Assembly (NCBI GenBank): GCA_016716265.1
Contig: JADJWQ010000001.1
Span: forward strand, 1,984,001-2,048,000
DNA length: 64,000 nucleotides
Source: Planctomycetota bacterium
GTDB taxonomy: Bacteria > Planctomycetota > UBA1135 > UBA2386
Reading direction: 5' to 3'
Part shown: positions 18,465-26,911 of the stretch, in pieces
How the letters are laid out: every line of letters begins with the position of its first letter
How positions within the stretch are numbered: position 1 is the stretch's first letter
The notes under the pieces: model-generated
Seen by the model: only the letters and a program-made list of their open reading frames with translations
Told to the model about the DNA's origin: nothing
The model's database searches: none
Position numbers and translations under genes: made by a program

Positions 18465-20062
18465 GCGAACTCTGCCGCGAACCACGCCGGGAGGTTCGGG
18501 TTCGACGCCAGGTCCGACCAGTACCGATCGTCGTCGCCGAACGTCAGTCGGTCGGGGCTCATCGATCCGAGAATCTGCGACAGCGGCGCGGCGGCCAGGA
18601 CCTCGGCCAATGCGGGACGGTCGGCGCCGGTCGGCTCCGCGCCGTATGGCAGATGGTGGCGCAGCGCGTCGCCGTGGCTCTCGTCGTGGTCGAGGTCGAG
18701 TCGGAACGCGAGCGGCGCGATCACCGCCGGTGCCGGGCCCTCCAACCGCGCTGCAAGGCCGACCAGGTTGTGGAGACCCTCCCGCAGGCGGTCGACGGCT
18801 GCGCGGAGCGTCAGCGCCGCGACAGCGGGATGGGCCGAGGGGTGCTCCAGGTGCAGCAGCCGAACCGCGCCTCCGATCCGGAGTTCCTCGCCGACGCAGC
18901 CGAGCGCAGCCATCAGCGACCGCCGCCCGACGCGCGGCCAGCCGTTGACGACCACGAGTGAGAGTCGCTTCTCATCGGCATCGAGCAGCTTCTCGTACGG
19001 GTCTCCCTTGACCCCCTCGACGACGACCAGGTCTGCGCGCTTGCCGGCCTCGATCGAGCCGAGCGCTTCCTGCCAGCCGAGGATCGCCGCAGCGTCTCGC
19101 GTCGCCATTGCGACGATTTCGCGCGCCGAGAATGCACCGCCGTCGTACCGGCCGTACGCGCGCGCGACCTTGAGTTCGCCGAGCAGGCTCCGGCTCCCGC
19201 TCGGCGACCAGTCGGAGCCGAGCCCGATCGGCACGCCCGCGGCGCGAGCCGCGCGGACGTCGGCCGTCCGCCCGTACAGCAGCAGGTTGCTCAACGGCGA
19301 CCAGACCATCGCGACGCCGTGCGCGGCGAGCACGTCGAAGTCGGCCGATTCGAGTCCGTTGCAGTGGATTCCGACCAAGCGATCGTTCAGAGCCCAGCGG
19401 TCCACCATGCGCAGCGCGAGGAAGTGGCTGCGCGCCGCGCTGCCTGCGCCCTCGCTGAGGTGGAGGAGGAGCTTCTGCGGCTTCTCGAGCTGGGCCAGGA
19501 ACTTCGCGGCGTCTCTCGCGGCGACGTCCGGAATCCGGCCGCGCGCTTCCGGAAGATCGGCTTCGTCCGTGTCCTCGACGTTTCGCACGAGCCCGCGGTA
19601 GAAGCTCTGGATCCCCGAGTTGCTGAACAGGCGGATGCCCTGTGACGTGGTCACGCCACCCAACAGACACTTGCACTCGACGAAGCGGACGATCGCCTCG
19701 GGCATGCCGGGCGTCTTGCCGAGCACCTGCATCGGACCGCTGATCAGGCGCCGGTAGGCCGGATGGTTCGGCCATTGGCCGCGGTGGTCGTAGCGCCGAT
19801 CGACTGGCCACAGCGGCAGCACGTCGTAGCTGAGGTGGTTGTGCAGCTCGATGAGACCCGGGTAGATCGTGCCGCGCACCGGCAGGGGGTCGACGTCGTC
19901 GAAGCCCGGCGGTGGTGCCGCACCCTCTGCGCGGACGGCGGCGATCCTGCTCCGGTCCACGTAGACGACACCTCGCTCGATCACGCTGGACGACGCGTCC
20001 ATCGTGACGACGCGGCCCTTCAGGGCGAACGGGGGCCCATTCGGGGGATCGATCGCGGGCAT
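18461..20062 (-). CDS. Amidohydrolase-superfamily metal-dependent hydrolase
   Basis: 533 residues from ATG 20062. Metal ligands of the amidohydrolase fold are visible: His74 and His76 in ELHNHLSYD, His201 in LLLHLSEG, His233 in VGIHCNG, and Asp284 in LGSDWSPSGS. The N-terminal small beta-sandwich strand (GRVVTMD...VYVDRSRIAAV) and the C-terminal GKRADLVVVEG also fit this superfamily (cytosine/adenosine deaminase and related enzymes). It should hydrolyse a C-N bond in a small molecule or modified base. The last ~110 residues beyond the family core carry an extra helical region of unknown role. The gene starts 3 bases after the stop of the uracil-DNA-glycosylase-like gene and overlaps the next gene, so it is the second member of the operon. 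Substrate not predictable from sequence. Confidence 0.88.
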   Translation of the reverse strand: MPAIDPPNGPPFALKGRVVTMDASSSVIERGVVYVDRSRIAAVRAEGAAPPPGFDDVDPLPVRGTIYPGLIELHNHLSYDVLPLWPVDRRYDHRGQWPNHPAYRRLISGPMQVLGKTPGMPEAIVRFVECKCLLGGVTTSQGIRLFSNSGIQSFYRGLVRNVEDTDEADLPEARGRIPDVAARDAAKFLAQLEKPQKLLLHLSEGAGSAARSHFLALRMVDRWALNDRLVGIHCNGLESADFDVLAAHGVAMVWSPLSNLLLYGRTADVRAARAAGVPIGLGSDWSPSGSRSLLGELKVARAYGRYDGGAFSAREIVAMATRDAAAILGWQEALGSIEAGKRADLVVVEGVKGDPYEKLLDADEKRLSLVVVNGWPRVGRRSLMAALGCVGEELRIGGAVRLLHLEHPSAHPAVAALTLRAAVDRLREGLHNLVGLAARLEGPAPAVIAPLAFRLDLDHDESHGDALRHHLPYGAEPTGADRPALAEVLAAAPLSQILGSMSPDRLTFGDDDRYWSDLASNPNLPAWFAAEFA

Positions 20063-20065
20063 GGC

Positions 20066-20839
20066 TCATCTCCCGGGGGCGCGCCAGATCAGCGTGTGTC
20101 GGTCGTCGGGCCGCGGTCGCGAGACGCTCGATCGATGCGGCGGCACGAGCTCGCGCAACCATCGATCGTCGCCAACGAAATCGGGCACGCCGAACGGCAG
20201 GTCGCGGCGCGGAACGACCGCATGGTCGGATGCCCGGAAGGTCGTCGTGTAGTTGCCTGGGAGCGATTCGACGTCAGCATCCCGCGTGACGATGGCGCGC
20301 AGCGCGGTGACAGCGGCACGCCACTGGCCGAGCAGCGCGCTCTCGTCGCGCGAGCTCGGGTGCGGCAGTTCGAAGGTCGGCAGTGTCCCGCGTCCCGGCC
20401 ACAGCGCGAGCGCGTCCTGCGCAATGTTGCCGAACGCGACGATCGCCTGCAGCGGCGACGCGGCGCAGAGGTCGTAGAACGTGTTGCGCCAGGACTTGAA
20501 CCGCTTGCTCCGCAGCATGGCACGGGCGTGACTGGACTCGGCCGGTATCAGTGCCCACGGGAACGCATTGACGCAGAGGTAGCTGCGAGCGAGGCCGAGC
20601 TTCTGGAGGAACCCCTGCACGCGCTGGCCGGCATCGCCGACGAGCGTGCGATGTGCAATGCGCTCCGTCGGTCCCGGGTCCGACGCGATCACGAGGACTC
20701 TCGCCGTTCCGTCGAGTCGACCGCGGTAGAAGATCGGCCCCCAGTCGTACCAGAAGCGCGGCCGGTACGACGACGGGAGGTTCTTCAACGCGCCGAAGTG
20801 GCTCGCGAACGGCTCTGGCGGTCCTGGATCGAATTCCAT
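20066..20839 (-). CDS. Uracil-DNA glycosylase superfamily protein
   Basis: 257 residues from ATG 20839, the first codon that gives a coherent N-terminus (MEFDPGPPEPF). Motif 1 region is VLVIASDPGPTE (residues 48-59, in the place of GEAPGxxE of family 4 enzymes), followed by LVGDAGQRVQGFLQKLGL and YLCVNAFPW; motif 2 is LPHPSS (His160). Only two cysteines are found in the core, so the iron-sulfur cluster of family 4 enzymes is absent, and the acidic residue is Asp at position 54. The fold assignment is good; uracil excision activity is not certain. It heads the operon with an amidohydrolase, an 84-residue protein and an intracellular subtilisin. A nucleic-acid base sensing or processing role upstream of protease activation is an attractive inference. 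Confidence 0.82.
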   Translation of the reverse strand: MEFDPGPPEPFASHFGALKNLPSSYRPRFWYDWGPIFYRGRLDGTARVLVIASDPGPTERIAHRTLVGDAGQRVQGFLQKLGLARSYLCVNAFPWALIPAESSHARAMLRSKRFKSWRNTFYDLCAASPLQAIVAFGNIAQDALALWPGRGTLPTFELPHPSSRDESALLGQWRAAVTALRAIVTRDADVESLPGNYTTTFRASDHAVVPRRDLPFGVPDFVGDDRWLRELVPPHRSSVSRPRPDDRHTLIWRAPGR

Positions 20840-22041
20840 CCCTGTCACTTCGCTTCGGCGACGGGTACGCATCATCCCCCGTACGGCGGGCCGGGGGAAA
20901 CGGGCGCCGACCGGATCAGATCGCGAACCGGGTCGCCGATGTGGATCCACAGCCCGTCGTGGCCCAGCCGCGCTCGCCATTCGCGCGCGGATCACCCCGC
21001 CTGCCCGGAAGCCCGAGCACACTCGGCGTGCTGCCCGAATACCGGACGAGATTCCCGACTGGCGTTGCGCTCGGCTGGACTCGGGCACTTCGCCGCGCTC
21101 ACGACGGCTGGCACCCGAGAGCCCGGTCGCGTGGCCCTGCGGAAACCGGCTTCGCGGCGAGGACCGTGCGCGACGCACGACCGCTCCCCGCTCCACCCGC
21201 TGTTCATGGCGGTCGCCTGCTGGAACGGGACCGGGAGCGCCCGCCGCCACTCCGACGGGGCGCCCTCGCGTGCCGATCCTGAGCCGCGATCCTCCTTCGA
21301 GCGCGACCCTGCACCGAGGCCGAACCTCGCCGCCGATGCGCCACGGCAACTGTCGGTCGCGGTCCTCCCTGCGCTCGCAGAGCGGTGCCGCCCGGTCGCG
21401 GGAATCGCCTTACGACCAGGCTCGGCTGGTCGGCGAGGAGTGACCGACGCGATGACCTCACGAAACTCCGCTCGTCCTCCCGCGGGCGCGAAGCCCGCCC
21501 GGTAGCCGACCGGTCCCGCATCCTGCGGGCACGCCCTCCGGGTCGGGGTGATCCGGTTCATGGAGACCCCGACGCACGCCCACCCTATCGCGCTCGGGCA
21601 GGCCCCGCTGCGGCGGCGTGCTGCCGCTCTCGTCGAGCGCGCGACTTCGGCCCGCTCCGGAGACCCCACCGCGGCCGACCACGGCGCGCTGCCGCCTCCA
21701 CCCGCGCGTGGCGATCTCCGACCGTGCGGCGGCGACGCACACCTCGACCACCGGCCGGCCTCGCGCCGGTCCGGCTCGGTGCAATGCGATTCGAGGCTGG
21801 CTGCGGCGTGAGCCTGTGCCACGGGCACCGTCCGTGCCGGGCTCGCCGCGGTCTGCCGCCGGCGGGAGCGTACACCGCCGCGACTCCGATTGTCCGCGCA
21901 CGGGCGGGTCGCGCTGGGGACGCGAGGCGCCGCGGGCGACCGCCGGCCTGGTGCGCGGCGGACGGGCAAGCTCGATCCCATCCTGCATCCACCGCACCCC
22001 GCGACATGCGGAAGCGGATACCGTCACGCGCGGAGGTCCCG
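20840..22041. other. 1.2-kb stretch without a supported gene
   Basis: All long frames here translate to Arg/Pro/Ser/Ala-rich sequence without motifs, membrane segments or start signals, and overlap each other on both strands. The promoter of the four-gene operon must lie at its left end, just above 20839. A small hairpin-forming sequence (around 21517-21529) is present. No tRNA, IS element or long repeat was found. It may be degraded former coding DNA. Confidence 0.5.
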
Positions 22042-22365
22042 ATGAGCGATAGCATGACCGAGGCCGCGAAGCTGGCCGATGGGCTGCGGCAGTCGCTGCG
22101 GTCGAGAGACTCGGCCCGCGCACTCCAGATGCTCGAGGAGCTGATCCAGCGCACCGGCGATCCCGACGCGGTCACCGCCGTGCCGACGCTGCTGCGGGCA
22201 CTCGCAAGCGGGCGGCTCCCGCAGGACGACACGGTGGCTGCCCTGCGCGCGCTCGGGCTGCGACGCGTCGCCTGGGTCGTCGAGCAGCACATGTCCGAGC
22301 TGATCGAGGCGGCGCGCATCCGCCTCGAGCCACCCGACGAGGACGAGCTTCCGGCGCTCGACTGA
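22042..22365 (+). CDS. Hypothetical 107-residue helical protein
   Basis: ATG 22042 is preceded by a strong ribosome-binding site GGAGG (22032-22036), which decides the start within a longer frame. The product (MSDSMTEAAKLADGLRQSL...) is predicted mostly alpha-helical and ends in an acidic tail (EPPDEDELPALD). The pattern of short amphipathic helices (ALQMLEELIQRTG, AVPTLLRALASG) resembles small HEAT-like or TPR-like repeats, but no family is recognised. No signal or membrane segment, so it should be cytoplasmic. It stands alone after a long gene-free stretch. Confidence 0.7.
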   Translation: MSDSMTEAAKLADGLRQSLRSRDSARALQMLEELIQRTGDPDAVTAVPTLLRALASGRLPQDDTVAALRALGLRRVAWVVEQHMSELIEAARIRLEPPDEDELPALD

Positions 22366-22652
22366 GTGCGGCTGTCGCAGTGCGCTGGCGGCGAGACCAG
22401 GCTGCGAGTCGCGACGATCGCCGCGCTGACGAACGCCCAGCGGCGCCATCTGCAGACGCGGATCCTCACCACCCACTCGCACGGCATCGCGCCGTGCACT
22501 CGCGTCACGCCCTGCGCGGCGCTGCGAACACCGGGCGAGGTCGGCGCCGGCGGGTGCCGATCCCGGCCACGATCCGGAAGCATCAGGCGCGGACTCGCAT
22601 CGCGACCTCTGCACGCGTAGCTGCGACGTCGCGCGCGCGCCGGAGCCTCCCG

Positions 22653-22844
22653 ATGGACCCGACCCTGATCGTCATTGCCGTGCTGGTCGCCGCCCTGCTC
22701 GCCTGGTGGGCGACGGACACCGTCCGGACCCTGCGACGCGAGGCAGGCGTCGTCGCCCGCAGCCGCGCCTGGCGGCTGGTCTTCGCCGGCCTCGCGCTGG
22801 CCGGCATCGTGCTCGTCGTGTGGCTGCGCTCACGGCTTCGCTGA
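22653..22844 (+). CDS. Small two-helix membrane protein
   Basis: 63 residues from ATG 22653 with GGAG about 10 bases upstream. Two hydrophobic segments (residues 4-20, LIVIAVLVAALLAWWA, and about 42-58, LVFAGLALAGIVLVVWL) are separated by a basic loop, so both termini are probably on the same side. No family recognised. The 287 bases before it contain no supported gene, only a short hairpin (GCACGGC and GCCGTGC at 22479-22497). Confidence 0.6.
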   Translation: MDPTLIVIAVLVAALLAWWATDTVRTLRREAGVVARSRAWRLVFAGLALAGIVLVVWLRSRLR

Positions 22845-22902
22845 GGCCCCGGGACCGTCGCACGGGGTCCGCTCGGACCGATCGGCGTCCGGAACCACGG
22901 AC

Positions 22903-25023
22903 TCAGAACGGGTTCGCGGGAGCGATCTCGAACACCTCGACGGTCGTCGCCGTCGCCGCACCGCCGACCGCGAACAGCCGCACGCCGCGGCTGTCGCGCC
23001 GGGTCGGATAGACGCGCCGCACGACCGCCTGCCGATCGTTGGCGAAAACCTCGACCACCGACCGATCGACGAACACGCGGAGCTGAAGCGGCTCTCCCGG
23101 GCGCAGCGCGAACGGCCCCTGCTCGACCGTGCGCGGCCCATCGCCGCGACTCGAGCGCGCCGTGTCGATCTTCAGGACCTGCGCGGCCGCGTCGTACGAC
23201 ACCCGCGTGGTCTCCTCGCCGTCCGCAGACCGGCACACCTCGACACCGACCTCGCGCGCGTCCCCGGGCTGCCACGCGATCACCAGCTCGAGGCTGTCGC
23301 CCGAGCAGCCCGGCAGCACCACGCCGTCGTCGGCGCCCACCGCGACATCCTCGAAGCGCCGCGGGTCGCGCCGCAGTGCCTCGATCTCGACCGGTGGCGC
23401 CATACGCAGCAGGCCGTCGGCGCCGAGCTCGAGCACGCGCGGCAGGCTCATCGTCCCCGACCAGCCGCTCTGCGCGCGGGTCGCGAAGCCCGGGCCGTCG
23501 AGGATCCACGCCCACATGATGCGCCGCCCTCGGTCGTCGACGAGGCTCTCGGGCGCGAAGAACGAGTTGTCGACCCAGCTCATCTGCGCGTGGCGCTCGG
23601 GGTGGAACTGCTCGTCGCGCCAGTCGCCGACGTAGTAGCGGCAGCCGAGCCGGTGGCTGATGCAGAGCAGCACCCGCTTGCCGCCGAGCTCGAAGAAGTC
23701 CGCGCACGACACATCCTCGTCGAGCGCCACGCCGTCGACACCGTGCGCGAAGAGGTCACCCACGTAGCGCCACGGGCCCGCGAGCGCGGACGCTCTGGCG
23801 ACGGCCGGCCGCGTGCCGCCGAAGATCGCGTAATAGGCGCCGTCCTCGCACCAGCCGTACGGGTCCCACGAGCGGTAACGGTCGTGGTGCGGATCGCCGG
23901 GCCGGGTGGCGGGCGTGATCGGATTCGACGCGAGCTTCTGCCACGCGTCGAGATCGTCGTCGAGCGCAACCGCGAGCGCATTGCCCTGCCCCACCTGGTG
24001 GTAGCACATCGTCGGCCGGCCCTCGGCATCGAGGAAGCAATCACCGCTGAACATCCCGTCGACCAGCCCGGTCGGGTGGTGCCGCCAGTGGAACAGGTCC
24101 GCGCTCGACACGTGGCCCCAGTCGTGCCCGCGATGATCCTGGAAGATGTAGAAGAGGTGATACCGGCCCTTCCAGTAGATCGCGCCGTTGGGGTCGAACG
24201 GCATGCACACGCCCTCGGGCGTCACGAAGTGGTAGCCGGGGCGGTACGGATCGCGCAGCAGGTCTTCGCGCAGCGCGCGTGCGGTGCGATTGCGATGAGC
24301 ATCGCCGGCGCCGAGGCTCTCCGTGGCCTGGGCGACGGTCGACGCGACGAGGTACGAGCCGGCGCCATCGAGGACGAGCCGCCCGTCGGCGACGCGCGCC
24401 GCGCCGAACAGCGTGCTCGCGCCGAACCTCCCGGTGCGGTCCACGGCAGCACCCGCACCGAAGTCCCACCAGGCCCACGGCGTCACGTCACCGACCTCGT
24501 GCGGCCGCAGCGCGGCGATCTGCTCCGGCGTGAGCGCCCGGTCGTAGATGCGCGCGTCGGCGATCGCACCGGCGAAGCACGCGTGGTCGGCCGCGTCGAG
24601 GTGGCGCAGACCGAGCACGACGACGGCACCGGCTGGGAATGCCTGCGGCAGGTCGATCTCGTGGCGCGCATAGGGAGCACCATCTCGGAACACCGCGACC
24701 TCGCGCGCCGCGTAGCGGATCGCGACCTGCACGAGCGCGCCTCCGCACACACTCTCGGCCGCGCACGCACCCTGGTCGCGCAGCGTGCGCCGGTAGAAGT
24801 CGCTGCCGGCCATCCAACACGCCGGCGCGAGCTCGCCGAACACGATGCCGTCGAAGCGCCCGTGGCGGTCGTCGACGGTCAGCACGCTGCCGCCACGCTG
24901 GGCGAGGTTCGCGGGCGAGACCCAGGCGACCAGGGTCTTGTCGGTCAGCGGCTCGGTCTGCGCGCGGGCGAGGCCCGACGCGAGCAGGGCGGTGGACAGG
25001 AGCAGGGTGCGGTTCCGGACCAT
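22903..25023 (-). CDS. Secreted GH32-family beta-fructosidase with N-terminal laminin-G-like domain
   Basis: 706 residues from ATG 25023, which opens a Sec signal peptide (MVRNRTLLLSTALLASGLARAQ). Residues about 25-175 form a concanavalin/laminin-G-like domain ending ARIYDRALTPEQIAAL. The GH32 five-bladed propeller starts near residue 270 with MPFDPNGAIYWKGRYHLFY; Asp277 is the expected nucleophile. RSWDPYGW carries the RDP-type motif as WDP. The usual acid/base segment WECPDFF reads VSCADFFEL, with Glu only two positions earlier in LDEDVSC, so the acid/base residue is not at the canonical place. A C-terminal beta-sandwich (VDRSVVEVFANDRQAV) is typical. It should hydrolyse fructans or sucrose-type substrates outside the cytoplasm, or an unusual fructoside. 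Confidence 0.88.
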   Translation of the reverse strand: MVRNRTLLLSTALLASGLARAQTEPLTDKTLVAWVSPANLAQRGGSVLTVDDRHGRFDGIVFGELAPACWMAGSDFYRRTLRDQGACAAESVCGGALVQVAIRYAAREVAVFRDGAPYARHEIDLPQAFPAGAVVVLGLRHLDAADHACFAGAIADARIYDRALTPEQIAALRPHEVGDVTPWAWWDFGAGAAVDRTGRFGASTLFGAARVADGRLVLDGAGSYLVASTVAQATESLGAGDAHRNRTARALREDLLRDPYRPGYHFVTPEGVCMPFDPNGAIYWKGRYHLFYIFQDHRGHDWGHVSSADLFHWRHHPTGLVDGMFSGDCFLDAEGRPTMCYHQVGQGNALAVALDDDLDAWQKLASNPITPATRPGDPHHDRYRSWDPYGWCEDGAYYAIFGGTRPAVARASALAGPWRYVGDLFAHGVDGVALDEDVSCADFFELGGKRVLLCISHRLGCRYYVGDWRDEQFHPERHAQMSWVDNSFFAPESLVDDRGRRIMWAWILDGPGFATRAQSGWSGTMSLPRVLELGADGLLRMAPPVEIEALRRDPRRFEDVAVGADDGVVLPGCSGDSLELVIAWQPGDAREVGVEVCRSADGEETTRVSYDAAAQVLKIDTARSSRGDGPRTVEQGPFALRPGEPLQLRVFVDRSVVEVFANDRQAVVRRVYPTRRDSRGVRLFAVGGAATATTVEVFEIAPANPF

Positions 25024-25425
25024 GGCGGCAGTCTGCGCGGTGCGCTCGGTGCGCGGCGGCCCGCGCTCCGCGGCGGGCGGCCACGGCCACGACGTTGCGT
25101 GGATCGAGGACGTCCGGCAAGTGCGGCGCACCGCGGGACGGCCGCGGCCGAGACGTGCAAGCTCCCACCTGCGAGGCTTGCTGCGGTGGGGCGGACGGGC
25201 GCGACCTGCGGACGTCGCGGAGCTGCCCGGCGGGATCGGGTGTCCTCGTGGAAGAAAAGTGGGAGAGGCAGGCCCCCACCTGCCTCTCCCGCTCGCTTCT
25301 CTCTCGTTCCGCGGCTCGCGCCGCGGCTCGCTCGCTCTCGGCCGTGTCTCGCGGCCGGGTCGATGTTCGCGATCCCGGCCGCGACCGGATGCACGGCGGC
25401 GCGCGAAATCCAGCGCGCGGCGCTG
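25024..25425. other. Intergenic region between GH32 and aminotransferase genes
   Basis: 402 bases without a supported gene. It holds the terminator of the aminotransferase (25250-25293, separate entry) and, between that and 25024, the promoter region of the GH32 gene. GC-rich CGGCTCGCG repeats at about 25310-25335 can form hairpins on either strand. Confidence 0.6.
25250..25293 (-). terminator. Intrinsic terminator downstream of the aminotransferase gene
   Basis: Left arm GGGAGAGGCAGG (25261-25272) and right arm CCTGCCTCTCCC (25279-25290) pair perfectly over 12 bases around a six-base loop, and three more pairs extend the stem. Read on the minus strand the hairpin is followed by ACTTTTCTTC, a T-rich tract. 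It lies about 130 bases after the aminotransferase stop and well before the GH32 start, so it separates the two transcripts. Confidence 0.8.
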
Positions 25426-26631
<1,206 letters not shown>

Positions 26632-26911
26632 GGCGGTGGCCGGTCGGATCGGGCACCATACCCCGCCGCGGGTCCCCCTCGGCCCGCGCGACCCCTCTCG
26701 TTCCCGCCGCGGCGGCTGCCGGCTCCCCCCGACGCCGGGTCCGCGGCGGCGGCAGCCCGGCGCGCTCCGGCGCCAAGGTGCTTTTCCTCCGGTTCGTGAC
26801 CCCGGGGGCACCCCGGGCTAACGTGACCAGACCCATCGGTGGGGACCGCGGGCGGCATGGCAGCCGCCGTCGGCGTGCCTCGCCAGACCTCGAACCCGAC
26901 CGTCCTGACGC

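Noticed and set aside
20992..21981. Long minus-strand frame in the 1.2-kb gap
   Set aside because: Translation lacks hydrophobic core patterns and domains, and overlapping plus-strand frames are equally long; typical of GC-rich shadow frames.
22479..22497. Hairpin GCACGGC/GCCGTGC between two small genes
   Set aside because: Short, no T-tract, and such palindromes are expected often at this GC content.
26801..26817. Perfect 7-bp hairpin CCCGGGG/CCCCGGG
   Set aside because: It lies upstream of both neighbouring genes (divergent), has no T-tract, and so cannot be their terminator; kept only as a note in the lipoprotein entry.
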